64,000 nucleotides of DNA from Sphingobacterium sp. SYP-B4668 (GCF_027627455.1 NZ_CP115483.1:4774001-4838000); one strand, 5' to 3'; shown: positions 17,503 through 27,689, counted from the stretch's first letter. Translations and numbers: made by a program. The notes: generated by a model from the sequence alone, not told the origin.

Positions 17503-18972
17503 TCAAATCTTATTCCAAAGTGTACCTTCTTTACTATCTTTTAGTTGAATACCTAAAGACGAAAGCTCTTCTCGTATACGATCTGATGTTGCAAAGTCTT
17601 TATTTTGCTTAGCTGTATTTCTAATATTGATAATCACATCCATCAAAGCATCCATGCTATCGGAAGCTCCAGCGCCATTGTCATCTTTCAATCCCAACAC
17701 ATCTTCAACAAAAGTTGTCATAAATGACTTCAAATCATCCAATCCACTTTGATTTATCGCAGCCTTCCCGTCATAAATGGAATTGATGGCACGCACAACT
17801 TCAAATAGCTCGGCAATCAACACTGGGCTATTAAAATCATCGTCCATAGCTGCATAGCAACGTTGACGAATACCCGCTATATCTATTCCGTTATTTGCTT
17901 TGGAGGGCACGATTTTGTCCAACAATGCGATGGCATTCATTAACCTCTTAAATCCTTTATCTGCCGCATCCAAAGCTTCATTAGAGAAATCCAATGTGCT
18001 CCGATAGTGCGCCTGCAGCATAAAGAATCGAACGGACATAGGTGAATATCCTCTTTCTAACAAGGGATGGCTACCGGTAAAAAGCTCTTGCGGCAAGAAT
18101 CCATTGCCAGAAGACTTCGACATGCGCGCACCGTTAACCGTCAACATATTGGTATGCATCCAGTATTTAGCTGGACTAGTATGATTACATGCCTCTGATT
18201 GGGCTATTTCATTAGTATGATGGGTAGCGGCTAAATCCATACCACCGCCATGAATATCAAACTGAGCACCCAAATACTTGTTGCTCATAGCCGAACATTC
18301 GATATGCCATCCCGGGAAACCTACACTCCACGGCGAAGGCCAACGCATGATGTGCTCTGGCTTTGCCTTTATCCACAATGCGAAATCCAAACGGCCTTTC
18401 TTTTCGTCCTGCCCACCAAGTTCGCGTGTATTGTTCAATAAATCCTCGAGCTTACGATTGGTCAAAATAGTATAATCATACTTCTTGACATATTTTTCTA
18501 CATCAAAGTAAACCGTCCCGTTGACTTCATAGGCATATCCATTGTCTATGATTTGGTTGATCATTTCGATTTGCTCGGAGATGTGCCCAGTAGCAGTGGG
18601 CTCGATGCTTGGTGGCAAAGTATTGAACAACCTTAAGACGTCGTGAAAACCAATCGTATATTTCTGTACAATCTCCATTGGCTCGAGTTGCTCCAATTTT
18701 GCCTTCTTCGCAAATTTGTCATCCCCTTCGTCACGATCGCCCTCTAAATGTCCCGCATCTGTGATATTACGAACGTAGCGCACTTTGTACCCTAAATGCA
18801 ATAAATACCGAAAAATAAGATCAAAAGACACAAATGTGCGACAATTACCCAAATGGACGTCGCTATATACCGTAGGACCACAAACATACATCCCAACCAT
18901 AGTGGGATGTATCGGGTCAAATTTTTCTTTCTTTCTGGTTATTGTATTATAAAGAACTAAATTGTTTTCCAT
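17503..18972 (-). CDS. cysS: Cysteinyl-tRNA synthetase
   Basis: A 489-residue class I aminoacyl-tRNA synthetase of normal length. The zinc/active-site start GPTVYSDVHLGN (about 32-43) holds the HIGH-type motif HLGN. Zinc and substrate residues lie in WHIECSAMSNKYLG and HHTNEIAQSEACN, and the KMSKS loop is RMSKSSGNG (about 285). The C-terminal DALR-like domain ends with KDSKEGTLW. It charges tRNA-Cys in the cytoplasm. It starts 20 bp after der, so der-cysS probably form one transcript. Confidence 0.97.
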   Translation of the reverse strand: MENNLVLYNTITRKKEKFDPIHPTMVGMYVCGPTVYSDVHLGNCRTFVSFDLIFRYLLHLGYKVRYVRNITDAGHLEGDRDEGDDKFAKKAKLEQLEPMEIVQKYTIGFHDVLRLFNTLPPSIEPTATGHISEQIEMINQIIDNGYAYEVNGTVYFDVEKYVKKYDYTILTNRKLEDLLNNTRELGGQDEKKGRLDFALWIKAKPEHIMRWPSPWSVGFPGWHIECSAMSNKYLGAQFDIHGGGMDLAATHHTNEIAQSEACNHTSPAKYWMHTNMLTVNGARMSKSSGNGFLPQELFTGSHPLLERGYSPMSVRFFMLQAHYRSTLDFSNEALDAADKGFKRLMNAIALLDKIVPSKANNGIDIAGIRQRCYAAMDDDFNSPVLIAELFEVVRAINSIYDGKAAINQSGLDDLKSFMTTFVEDVLGLKDDNGAGASDSMDALMDVIINIRNTAKQNKDFATSDRIREELSSLGIQLKDSKEGTLWNKI

Positions 18973-18992
18973 AAAAAAGTATGAACAGAAAT

Positions 18993-20294
18993 CTATTTTT
19001 GTCTAAAAAATATTTGGATTGGCACTCCTTCGAAATCGAATTTCTCACGTAACTTATTCTCCACGTAGCGCTTATAAGGATCTTTAACATATTGAGGTAG
19101 ATTACAGAAAAATGCAAACATAGGTGCTCTTCCTGGAATCTGTGTTACGTATTTAACTTTGATATATTTTCCCTTTAATGCTGGCGGAGGATAGTTTTCG
19201 ATTACTTCCAACATCACCTCATTCAGTTTTGAAGTTGGTATTTTCTTGGTCTTATTCTCGTATACTTTGGCCGCAACCTCCAAGATCTTGTGTATGCGTT
19301 GTTTTTCAGTTACTGATGTAAATACAATAGGGACATCGGTAAATGGAGCAATCTTTTCCCGGATACGGGCTTCAAACTCTTTCATTGTTTTATTGTCCTT
19401 CTCGATCAAGTCCCACTTATTGACCACTATTACCACTCCCTTTTTATTCTTTTCGGCTAGATGGAAGATATTGATATCTTGCCCTTCAATGCCTTCCTGT
19501 GCATCCAGCATTAAGATGACGATGTCGGAATCCTCTAACGCCTTTATGGTACGCATGACCGAGTAAAACTCGATATCTTCATTGACCTTAGATTTCTTAC
19601 GAAGTCCAGCAGTGTCGATCAACAAGAAGTTATGTCCGAACTGATTGTAATGAATACGAATGGAATCACGAGTAGTTCCTGCAATAGGTGTAACGATGTT
19701 ACGATCAATACCCAATAAAGCATTGGTCAACGACGATTTACCGACATTAGGACGTCCCACAATCGTATATTTAGGTAAAGAGGACTCTTCCTCTTCCTCG
19801 ATTTCAAAATGCGACACTACAGCATCCAAAAGTTCACCTGTACCTGAGCCTGTAGCAGAGGATATGTTGTAGATTTCGCCTAAGCCAAAAGCATAAAACT
19901 CTGCCGAATCATGGTGCAACTTTGCATGGTCCACTTTATTGGCGACCACATATACCGGTTTGGTACTTCTTCTTAGGATATCCGCAATTTCGTCATCCAA
20001 ATCCGTGATCCCAGTAGTCACATCTACCATAAAAATAATAACAGACGCTTCTTCGATGGCTATATATACCTGATCGCGGATAGCTTCTTCGAAGATATCA
20101 TCCGATCCGTGAACAAAACCGCCGGTATCAATGACCGTAAATTTCTTTCCTATCCATTCGGCAGTCTCATAGTGACGATCGCGGGTCACCCCACTAAAGT
20201 CATCCACAATAGCCTTTCTACTTTCAGTCAGACGATTAAAAAGAGTTGATTTTCCAACATTTGGACGACCTACGATTGCAACAATATTTGCCAT
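18993..20294 (-). CDS. der: Ribosome-associated GTPase Der (EngA)
   Basis: A 433-residue protein with two tandem GTPase domains. The P-loops [14 protein letters not shown] (residue 8 on) and [16 protein letters not shown] (about 180), DTGG and DTAG G3 motifs, and NKVD and NKWD G4 motifs are all present. A C-terminal KH-like domain (about 350-433) follows. It acts in 50S ribosomal subunit assembly. Length and order of motifs are canonical, and it is upstream of cysS on the same strand. Confidence 0.97.
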   Translation of the reverse strand: MANIVAIVGRPNVGKSTLFNRLTESRKAIVDDFSGVTRDRHYETAEWIGKKFTVIDTGGFVHGSDDIFEEAIRDQVYIAIEEASVIIFMVDVTTGITDLDDEIADILRRSTKPVYVVANKVDHAKLHHDSAEFYAFGLGEIYNISSATGSGTGELLDAVVSHFEIEEEEESSLPKYTIVGRPNVGKSSLTNALLGIDRNIVTPIAGTTRDSIRIHYNQFGHNFLLIDTAGLRKKSKVNEDIEFYSVMRTIKALEDSDIVILMLDAQEGIEGQDINIFHLAEKNKKGVVIVVNKWDLIEKDNKTMKEFEARIREKIAPFTDVPIVFTSVTEKQRIHKILEVAAKVYENKTKKIPTSKLNEVMLEVIENYPPPALKGKYIKVKYVTQIPGRAPMFAFFCNLPQYVKDPYKRYVENKLREKFDFEGVPIQIFFRQK

Positions 20295-20503
20295 ATTTTA
20301 CTAACAATTGAATTGAGTTACCTCACGGCAACTTATTCTGGTGAATTTTATGATATAAGTGGACAAAGTTACGGATAATTGATGGCATTTCCTTATTAGT
20401 GAACGGATATGGTGAACAAAACGCACAAGTAGCTCCACCTTTTACAGGCAACAATGAGGATGATTTAGCCTTTTTGATAATCATCGATTACCCCGTCCTT
20501 TCA

Positions 20504-20540
20504 TAAAAAAGACGGACTACCTTGTGAAGATAGTCCGTCT
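20504..20540 (-). terminator. Intrinsic terminator of the second SusCD operon
   Basis: The arms agacggacta (20510-20519) and tagtccgtct (20531-20540) enclose an 11-nt loop and are followed on the minus strand by a T6 run (A-run 20505-20510). It sits 33 bp downstream of the susD stop. Confidence 0.8.
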
Positions 20541-20572
20541 GATGTGCCTATATACTCGTTAAAGCAAGAGAA

Positions 20573-22228
20573 TTAGTTGTATCCAGTATTCTGCTTCAAG
20601 ACTCCGTAAGACAAATCAATCTCTTGTTGGGGGACAGGCATGAGATAAAGCCTATCATCCCAAACTCTTTCCTGGGCCAGGGTATTGTTAATCTTATTGA
20701 TACTCTTCATTACATCCGGTGCAGTCTTCCAGCGTCTGATATCGTCATAACGTAGACCTTCTAACACCAACTCCACTGCACGTTCATTGCGAATGAATTC
20801 ACGCAATTTGGGCTGAGATGCAAATTCAACTCGATCCACTTTTGGCATGCCTGCACGCACACGAATTTGATCAAGAACATCGTAAATAGCAGTACTTGGA
20901 CCAGCTAACTCATTTTGTGCTTCAGCAAAGGTCAATAACACCTCTGCGTATCGAATCAAAATAATATTGGCGTGATTGTCAATACCTGCACGACTCGCAG
21001 TTGGGTCTACCATTTTTCTAAAATTGTAACCCGTTTGCGACATATTGGAAGAACCATTTACCCACTTGAAAGCATAACCACCATCCGAAGTAAGCGCATT
21101 CCATGGTGCCGTTTCAAAAAGGATGGAGGCATAAAAACGAGGATCTCTATTCTTAAACTCGGCAACAAAATCCGTCTTATCAGCCTTAGCGTAATTCTCA
21201 GCACGTTTGGCGCCAGTGACCGGAGTGATAGCCTTACCTGTTTTATAGCTTCCGTAAGCATCTACAATATGCTGAGTAGGTGCCAATGAGCTCCAACCGC
21301 CAACGCCACCTTCCAAAAAAAGCGTATTTAATGACTGTGCAAGCGTCTGCTCTGCATATCCATGATCCAATATAACTTCACTATTTCCTTCGTTCTTTTG
21401 GTGAAACAAACCTTCGTAGCTACGTAAACCAGCGCGGAAACGCTTTTGATCAGCCTCATTATCGAAGTCTACCAATTTAGTGTAATCATCTGCGCGATCT
21501 AAATCAGATTCCTCTGTCGTCGAAAACAACTGATAGCCCAGTGTCATCACATCTTGAGCGGCCTTGGAAGCCATCTCCCAATTAGATTCAAACAGATGGA
21601 CACGAGCTTTAAGTGCCAAAGCGGCTCCCTTAGTAATCCGACCTTTCTCTTTGTACAAACCGCCTTCATATTGCGCTGGCAAAACATCTGCAGCCGCCTG
21701 TAATTCGGTCAGCACAAAATTCAACACCTCCGCTCTTGGAGTACGCGGCACATTGGCCTCATCTCTATCCAAGACTTTTGTAATCAACGGCACATCTCCA
21801 AAGCGTCTAAACATCTTGATGTACAGGTAAGCGCGTACAAAACGTACTTCCGCAATATATCGCGCCCTCAATCCCTCATCCATTACTGCTTTATCTACGT
21901 TTTCCAAAAAATAATTGGTAACACGAATGGGAACATAATCCCACCCTGCATTTATCGCTGTACTGAATTCGCCGGATGTAATCTCCGTAGATGGGCTTTC
22001 CCAAGGATACTGGGCATGTACCAAATCACTAGCACCATCATCATAAGCGATGCTTTCACCTGGAAGTTTTCCGTATATCGAATTGACGGCTAAATAAACA
22101 TCATTCTCCGTCTTCCAAAATTGCTCTTCTGGAACTTTATTGGCAGGAATACGCTCTAAGAAATCTTTCGAACATGCGCTTAACGTTAAAGCTCCTGCTA
22201 CTATAAAAAATAATATATTCTTCTTCAT
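20573..22228 (-). CDS. SusD/RagB-type nutrient-binding lipoprotein
   Basis: A 551-residue SusD-like lipoprotein with lipobox LTLSAC (Cys19) and the N-terminal signature SKDFLERIPANKVPEEQFWK. The C-terminal family pattern NIILIRYAEVLLTFAEAQNE is followed by NERAVELVLEGLRYDDIRRWK. It pairs with the SusC gene 19 bp upstream and would cap that barrel on the cell surface. No glycosidase, peptidase or regulator is next to the pair, so the ligand cannot be inferred from context. Confidence 0.92.
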   Translation of the reverse strand: MKKNILFFIVAGALTLSACSKDFLERIPANKVPEEQFWKTENDVYLAVNSIYGKLPGESIAYDDGASDLVHAQYPWESPSTEITSGEFSTAINAGWDYVPIRVTNYFLENVDKAVMDEGLRARYIAEVRFVRAYLYIKMFRRFGDVPLITKVLDRDEANVPRTPRAEVLNFVLTELQAAADVLPAQYEGGLYKEKGRITKGAALALKARVHLFESNWEMASKAAQDVMTLGYQLFSTTEESDLDRADDYTKLVDFDNEADQKRFRAGLRSYEGLFHQKNEGNSEVILDHGYAEQTLAQSLNTLFLEGGVGGWSSLAPTQHIVDAYGSYKTGKAITPVTGAKRAENYAKADKTDFVAEFKNRDPRFYASILFETAPWNALTSDGGYAFKWVNGSSNMSQTGYNFRKMVDPTASRAGIDNHANIILIRYAEVLLTFAEAQNELAGPSTAIYDVLDQIRVRAGMPKVDRVEFASQPKLREFIRNERAVELVLEGLRYDDIRRWKTAPDVMKSINKINNTLAQERVWDDRLYLMPVPQQEIDLSYGVLKQNTGYN

Positions 22229-22247
22229 TATGTCTTTTCTTTAAATG

Positions 22248-25200
22248 TTAGAACTTGGCCGAAAGCCCTAATGATATCGTCTTAACCCCTGGGTAACTTG
22301 CTCTCCCCGACCCTGTCTCTGGATCGTAGTCACTCAAGCGCTTGTCTGCCATGAATGTAAAGGGATTGTTAGAAGAGGCGAAGACGCGTAACTGGGACAT
22401 ACCAATCCGAGAAATCGCTTCTTTCTCGAAAGTATAACCCAACGTGATGGCACGAATACGGAAATAACTCCCGCTGAACAACCAAAAATCAGAATTAACA
22501 TAATTTCGGGCAGCATCGCCTGTCAAAGTAATCCGTGGAAAATCAGCATTTGCCACATTATGTTCCTCTGTCCAACCGTTCATCCACTGGCGCTTGATAT
22601 TAGCTCCATTGAAGAATGGCGCTGATGCCTCTTCACTTAAATTGGTTTTCACACCGCTTACTCCATATGTTAATACATCAATATCAAAATTTTTGTACGC
22701 CGCTTTTACATTGAATCCATAGTTCAACCAAGGCACATCATTGCCTAAAATTGTACGATCGTTAGCATTTACGACATTATCACCATTGACATCGACATAT
22801 TTGATATCACCAACCTTCGGTGCTCCTCCCAAAGATGTCTGGTCTGGGTGATTCTGGATTTCAGCCTCAGAAGTAAACAATCCGTCTGACTTGTAACCAT
22901 AGAAATCACCCACTTTATTGCCTACCCTACTGATCCAACGACCGTCAACAATCTCATTCACATCACCCAGAGAAAGTATTTCGTTCTTGATGTAAGAGAA
23001 ATTTCCCGACACCGAATATTGGAACTCATCCCCAATCTTGCCATTATAGGTGGCCGAAATCTCTATCCCTTTGTTGCGGGTAGTCCCTTGGTTGTAAAAA
23101 GGGGTTTCATCTTTACCAAAACCGTATGTATTAAGAGATACAGGACGTAATAGAATATCTTGAGATTCCTTCACGAAATAATCGGCTGTAACATTGATTT
23201 TTCCTCCTAAAATTGTCGCGTCAACCCCAACATTGGCCATCGATACACGCTCCCATAAAGCCAGTCGATTAGCTCCAAATTTTTGAAATAGGCCATCCAG
23301 AGCATTACCTTCAAAACTGTAAGCTAACTCACGATCTAATAAGGTATAGTAGTTGCCTATTTCGACAGCATCTTGATTACCCAAAGAACCGTATGAACCT
23401 CGCAATTTCAACAAATCAATCCAAGTGACATCTTGCATAAAGGACTCTTTATTGATATTCCAACCAGCAGAGAAAGAAGGAAAAGTCGCTTTTCGTAGTT
23501 CAGGTGCAAACCTAGAAGAATAATCAATTCGCAAATTGGCCTCTAAAAGATATTTGTCGAGATAAGAATAGTTAAAACGTCCGAAGTAGGAACGGATAGA
23601 CCACTCCTCTTGTGTCGTACGGTTGGCCAATCCTTTGTCATCCGAACTCATGTCTGAACTAGATGACGAACCATTTATAATAGTTGAAAGATCATTGCTC
23701 ACGAAATTCTTACGACCCAAGAAAGCTTCTCTATACACATTAGACTCTTCTGATGCACCTACGGTCACCTTACCATAATGATTATTGAATCTTCTTTCAT
23801 AATTGATGGTTCCTTGCACCAACAATTCCTGTCTTTTGCCCCAATACTCTTTCAATTCATTGATTGGTGTATTGGATGAGGCCATAGGCGCCTTGGTCAA
23901 GAAATTGATAACTGGATCCGTCCTGTTAATGAAATCGAAGGAATTGGTATTGGTATATTTCAAAGAAACCGCTCCATCAATCGATAGCCCTTTTAATGGT
24001 GTCAACGAGGCATTAGCAGCCGCTTGGAAATAGTTATCTCTATTATTCCCCTTTCCCCCCTCAGTAATCGCCCGAAGTTGATTGTTCTTAGCAATAGTTG
24101 CATTTGCAGCCCCATTAGAGACCGAACCCCAAGTACCATCACTATGTTTAATCACAGTACCTGGCAACGCACGCCCCATTTCTGTCCAATTAATGGCACT
24201 ACCCTCACGATCATAGTCCTGCTTCAAGAAAGAAAAATTAGTTCCGAATCGAAGTAAATTTTCAACAATGCGACTATCCGTATTCAACTTGATATTGATA
24301 CGATCTTGAGTTCTGCCCGGAACAAGTGATTCTTGATCGAAGTAATTCAATCCCAGGTAGTAATTTGTTATTTTTCCGGGTGTATTCACATTGAGACTCA
24401 AATCACGCTGAGGAGCAGTTTTATTCAACACCTCTTTGTACCAATCACTGTTTGGATACAAATCAGGCTGTGAACCATTTTTATACAACTCTATGACTTC
24501 CGGGGTGTATATTTCCTCTTTTCCAGCATTTTTCATCGCCCGATTATGTAAAGTAGCGTAAGTCGCAGCATCCGCATAATCTGGCAAACGCGTGGCACTT
24601 TGCAAACCATAATTGGCACTGAAACCAATAACAGCGCGGTCTCCACCTCCATTTTTGGTAGTCACCAAAATAACTCCATTAGCTGCTCTGGACCCGTAGA
24701 GTGAGGCTGACGCAGCATCTTTTAGAATAGACATGCTGTTGATATCCGCGGGGCTCAAAGCCGCAAACTCAGCTCCAGTTGCAGGAATCCCGTCAATGAT
24801 AAACATAGGCGATGGTGAGCCTAGATTTGTACGACCCCTCACCGTAATAGTACCCGCATTTGATGCTGGCCCAGTAGTACTTTTCCCGACTTCTCCTGGT
24901 CTACTCAATACCGTAACACCTGGGGAAAGCCCTTGCAATGCATTCTGAACAGAAGTCACAGGCCTCTCCGCCAATTGTTTAGGCGTGATTGTGGCAACAG
25001 CTCCAGTAAGATTACTCTTCTTTTGTGTACCATATGCTACGACAACGACTTCTTCCAATTGAGAAGAATCATCTTTCAAAACAACGGTCATCGTTTCGCC
25101 AGTAACTACCTGCTCAACAGCTAAAAAACCAATACTTGTAAAAATCAAAGTATCACCATTTTTAGCATCAATACTAAAATTACCTGTAGCATCCGTAGAC

Positions 25201-25424
25201 GTAGCTTTAGCACTCCCTTTTACTGTAACGGTCACCCCACTTAATGGAGTGATTCCATCGGTCACCTTACCTTTGACACCTGTTTGTAGTGTGCTCATCC
25301 TGTAGTAAGCGTCTACCCCTCTATTCTCAGCTTTTACCATAAAAGCCGAAGAGCCCGTCCCAACTAGCAGCAAGGAAAGAAAAAGTGGTTTGACTGGAGT
25401 TTTAATCGTAAACTTCTTAATCAT
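22248..25424 (-). CDS. SusC/RagA TonB-dependent transporter
   Basis: A 1058-residue outer-membrane transporter. Signal region (about 1-32), carboxypeptidase-regulatory-like domain (about 50-120, GKVTDGITPLSGVTVTVKG), then the TonB-box-like EEVVVVAYGTQ. The plug contains TVRGRTNLGSPSPMFIIDG and ILKDAASASLYGSRAANG, and the barrel ends with SLGLSAKF. There is no STN domain and no sigma/FecR pair nearby, in contrast to the first SusC in the window, so it is regulated differently. It is the first gene of a two-gene operon with susD. Confidence 0.93.
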   Translation of the reverse strand: MIKKFTIKTPVKPLFLSLLLVGTGSSAFMVKAENRGVDAYYRMSTLQTGVKGKVTDGITPLSGVTVTVKGSAKATSTDATGNFSIDAKNGDTLIFTSIGFLAVEQVVTGETMTVVLKDDSSQLEEVVVVAYGTQKKSNLTGAVATITPKQLAERPVTSVQNALQGLSPGVTVLSRPGEVGKSTTGPASNAGTITVRGRTNLGSPSPMFIIDGIPATGAEFAALSPADINSMSILKDAASASLYGSRAANGVILVTTKNGGGDRAVIGFSANYGLQSATRLPDYADAATYATLHNRAMKNAGKEEIYTPEVIELYKNGSQPDLYPNSDWYKEVLNKTAPQRDLSLNVNTPGKITNYYLGLNYFDQESLVPGRTQDRINIKLNTDSRIVENLLRFGTNFSFLKQDYDREGSAINWTEMGRALPGTVIKHSDGTWGSVSNGAANATIAKNNQLRAITEGGKGNNRDNYFQAAANASLTPLKGLSIDGAVSLKYTNTNSFDFINRTDPVINFLTKAPMASSNTPINELKEYWGKRQELLVQGTINYERRFNNHYGKVTVGASEESNVYREAFLGRKNFVSNDLSTIINGSSSSSDMSSDDKGLANRTTQEEWSIRSYFGRFNYSYLDKYLLEANLRIDYSSRFAPELRKATFPSFSAGWNINKESFMQDVTWIDLLKLRGSYGSLGNQDAVEIGNYYTLLDRELAYSFEGNALDGLFQKFGANRLALWERVSMANVGVDATILGGKINVTADYFVKESQDILLRPVSLNTYGFGKDETPFYNQGTTRNKGIEISATYNGKIGDEFQYSVSGNFSYIKNEILSLGDVNEIVDGRWISRVGNKVGDFYGYKSDGLFTSEAEIQNHPDQTSLGGAPKVGDIKYVDVNGDNVVNANDRTILGNDVPWLNYGFNVKAAYKNFDIDVLTYGVSGVKTNLSEEASAPFFNGANIKRQWMNGWTEEHNVANADFPRITLTGDAARNYVNSDFWLFSGSYFRIRAITLGYTFEKEAISRIGMSQLRVFASSNNPFTFMADKRLSDYDPETGSGRASYPGVKTISLGLSAKF

Positions 25425-26133
25425 ATTTTTCTTAGTTTATTCTCATATCCATCCGTTTTTAAAAGCACAGGATATGTGGTATGCAAATTTAGTCCACAAT
25501 TATAGTGCAATTGAAACTGTTAAGAAAATGTTAACTAAACGAAAACGATTGCGTAAAATGTACACTCTTGATTTTTAGCTTAAAATGCTTAATTATTTTA
25601 AATACAACAGAAATGAAAATTAGCAAAATAGATTGTTAATCAATGTGTTATAACATATTTTAGAAATAAAATCCGTTGTTACAATATAATTGCCATTATA
25701 AAGTCTACTAAATAAACTGAAATACCACGTTTATTCAAAACAATATATTGACATAATATAAATTCACGTTTACTAAACCGTCTTAGGGTAAGAAATGTAG
25801 CCTTTCGAAAAAGACGAGGTCATGAAAACAAAAAAAGACTCCGTTCGTAAACTGAAGCGTTGACTAAGTAGCGGGAGCCAGACTCGAACTGATGTCATGC
25901 AGTTCGATTTTACTGGTTTTTAGCTTTTGTAATCCAAAGTAATCACTAACTTGGTAGCTGCGCAAGCTCAGACGGCCGTTAACTAGTGCTCGCTCGGCTT
26001 CAAGCTACCGCAAAGCAGGTGATTGCACCAATTAGCTACATATTGGTTTAATATCAAGTGGAATACAACCGGTGCAAATACACATGTACATTCCGCAAGA
26101 CCGTTAAAAATCAAATGAATACAAAAATGATAT
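25425..26133. other. Long AT-rich intergenic region with tRNA remnant
   Basis: About 700 bp. The first 350 bp is very AT-rich and probably holds the promoter of the SusC gene. From about 25831 a decayed copy of the tRNA-fMet terminator and 3' end appears (listed separately). The rest to 26133 has no recognisable gene. Confidence 0.55.
25831..25894 (-). pseudogene. Decayed tRNA-fMet 3' fragment with terminator remnant
   Basis: The bases match the region downstream of and inside the intact tRNA-fMet at 28040-28108. The terminator arm gttcgtaaactgaag is kept, though its partner arm is mutated (ctccg instead of cttca). The tRNA 3' end agtagcggg and the T-arm ccagactcgaactgatg follow. Homology stops shortly after 25896. 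It is the outermost and most diverged of the tRNA-fMet 3' copies. Confidence 0.75.
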
Positions 26134-27210
26134 ATGGACATAGTTATTAGCATTATTTCGGGTCTATTGATTTTATTTAGTCTATTGCCGTTCATACAGC
26201 ACCAGCATTGGATATTTCGTGTTCCTGAATTCCTGAAATTTCAGATTTTGGTGCTGCAATTCTTCATAATCCCTGCGGCCTTTTTCTTCGTATCGGACCA
26301 CCCATGGTTATGGTGGCTTCAAGTAGCACAAATTACTCTTCTTGGCTATCACGTATTTATCTTAATGCGATACACCAAATTCTGGAGGACACCACAGAAA
26401 GGCGGAAGTAAACAGGATTCAGGCAGTATCAAGCTCATTTCATGCAACATCTACCAGCACAACAGGGAATACGACCGCTTCATCCAACTTATACAAGATG
26501 AACAGCCAGACATCTTCATCACCATGGAAAGCAACAGCGATTGGGAAAAAGCGATGCGGATACTCGAAAAAGATTATCCAAATCAAATGAAGGTGACACT
26601 TGAAAACACATACGGCATGCATTTCTATACCAAGTTAAAGGTATTGGATATTAAAACGCATTATTTCGTTGCCGACGACCTGCCCAGCATAGAGGCTGAA
26701 CTGGAGACACCGGACGGCCAACGTTTTGTATTTTTCGGAGTACACCCTCCACCGCCTAGCCCTACCGAAGAGGAAAATTCAAAGGAGCGAGATGGCGACC
26801 TACTATGTGTTGCCAAACGTGTGAGGAAAAGTACGCTTCCGGTTATAGTTGCAGGAGACTTCAACAATGTCGCCTGGGCAAATGCCTCCATCCTGTTCAG
26901 AAAGACCAGCGAACTCCTAGATGCCCGCATCGGTCGGGGAATACTCTCAACCTTCCACGCTAAATACTGGCTTTTCAGGATTCCGCTTGATTTGCTGTTC
27001 CACAGTCCCGACATTTTCATCAATAAGCTTTTCATTTATCCCGCTATCGGATCGGACCATTTTCCCGTCGGCTGCACCTTCCATATCGATACCCAGTCAG
27101 ACGTCCAGGAAGGGGAAGTCAAAAAATTGGAACATGGGGAAATGGAAGAGGTAGATGATCGGATCCGGGAGGGTAAGGCGGAAAAAAGTGACAATCGAGA
27201 CAACACCTGA
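26134..27210 (+). CDS. Endonuclease/exonuclease/phosphatase family membrane protein
   Basis: A 358-residue protein with two or three N-terminal membrane segments (about residues 3-22, 36-58 and 62-82). An EEP (DNase I-like) domain follows (about 100-325). Visible motifs are KLISCNIYQHNREYDR, the catalytic-Glu region DIFITMESNS, VIVAGDFNNVAW and the terminal GSDHFPVGC. The fold covers nucleases, phosphatases and sphingomyelinase-like enzymes, so the substrate is open. The acidic tail (about 325-358) is rich in Glu/Lys/Asp. It is the only plus-strand gene lying between tRNA-fMet 3' fragments, so it may have been captured with them. Confidence 0.78.
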   Translation: MDIVISIISGLLILFSLLPFIQHQHWIFRVPEFLKFQILVLQFFIIPAAFFFVSDHPWLWWLQVAQITLLGYHVFILMRYTKFWRTPQKGGSKQDSGSIKLISCNIYQHNREYDRFIQLIQDEQPDIFITMESNSDWEKAMRILEKDYPNQMKVTLENTYGMHFYTKLKVLDIKTHYFVADDLPSIEAELETPDGQRFVFFGVHPPPPSPTEEENSKERDGDLLCVAKRVRKSTLPVIVAGDFNNVAWANASILFRKTSELLDARIGRGILSTFHAKYWLFRIPLDLLFHSPDIFINKLFIYPAIGSDHFPVGCTFHIDTQSDVQEGEVKKLEHGEMEEVDDRIREGKAEKSDNRDNT

Positions 27211-27284
27211 TCAACCTCCATAGGTTAACTTGTAACGAAATTCACAAACACCAGAAGATGACTTGCTCAATCACTAGGCTTCTA

Positions 27285-27304
27285 AGCACATATACCGTGA
27301 ACAT
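27285..27304 (-). pseudogene. Truncated third GIY-YIG copy
   Basis: On the minus strand the sequence from the ATG at 27304 reads MFTVYVL, identical to the start of the two intact GIY-YIG genes, then switches to unrelated sequence and stops after about 20 codons. The terminator copy upstream of it is intact. It marks the edge of the tandem array. Confidence 0.8.
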
Positions 27305-27329
27305 GATGGAAAAATTGGTTAAAAAAAAA

Positions 27330-27354
27330 GCCTCAGTTCGTAAACTGAAGCTTT
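27330..27354 (-). terminator. Copy of the tRNA-fMet terminator (distal unit)
   Basis: The hairpin cctcagtt / aactgaag has loop cgta and is followed by a T-run on the minus strand (nine A on plus). One arm base differs from the copy next to the intact tRNA, leaving a C-A mismatch. Confidence 0.7.
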
Positions 27355-27361
27355 GACTAAG

Positions 27362-27415
27362 TAGCGGGGACCAGACTCGAACTGATGTCCGCCAGCTGGC
27401 GGATATGAGCCCGAC
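27362..27415 (-). pseudogene. Broken tRNA-fMet fragment with 16-bp palindrome (distal)
   Basis: The 3' end (acceptor strand and T-arm, 27362-27387) and part of the anticodon arm including CAT (27404-27415) are kept from tRNA-fMet. The ten bases of variable loop and 3' anticodon stem are replaced by the perfect palindrome tccgccagctggcgga (27388-27403). The D-arm and 5' acceptor strand are absent; the GIY-YIG stop codon lies 8 bp away. It cannot fold as a tRNA. Confidence 0.88.
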
Positions 27416-27422
27416 CAACTGG

Positions 27423-27665
27423 CTATTGTATCAAACTCCGGATGAACATCCGCCCACGATAACTCTTCAATGATTTCTCTCGCTGAAGGGCCGAAGACTT
27501 GTCTTCGTACTCTTCTTGATATAACAAACGCCAAGGGCGATAACGAACGGTCCAACCTTTCACCCCTAGCTCGTTGTGCGACAAGAGACGCCCCTCAAGA
27601 TCGGAGGTCATACCTATATAGATCTTGTCATAGGCAGCCGAATAAAGCACATATACCGTGAACAT
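27423..27665 (-). CDS. Small GIY-YIG nuclease (distal tandem copy)
   Basis: An 80-residue, single-domain GIY-YIG protein. The hallmark residues are present: Tyr5 in VYVLYS, Tyr16-Ile17-Gly18 in KIYIGMT, Arg26 in LEGRLLSHN and the metal-binding Glu63 in LQREKSLKSYRGR. It has no DNA-binding extension, as in the YhbQ/UPF0213-like small GIY-YIG proteins common in Bacteroidetes. The protein is identical to the proximal copy. It lies directly behind a tRNA-fMet terminator copy, so expression would need read-through or a cryptic promoter. Cleavage of DNA or RNA is predicted from the family; the target is unknown. Overlapping longer frames in another phase are shadows. Confidence 0.88.
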   Translation of the reverse strand: MFTVYVLYSAAYDKIYIGMTSDLEGRLLSHNELGVKGWTVRYRPWRLLYQEEYEDKSSALQREKSLKSYRGRMFIRSLIQ

Positions 27666-27689
27666 GATGGAAAAATCGGTTAAAAAAAA

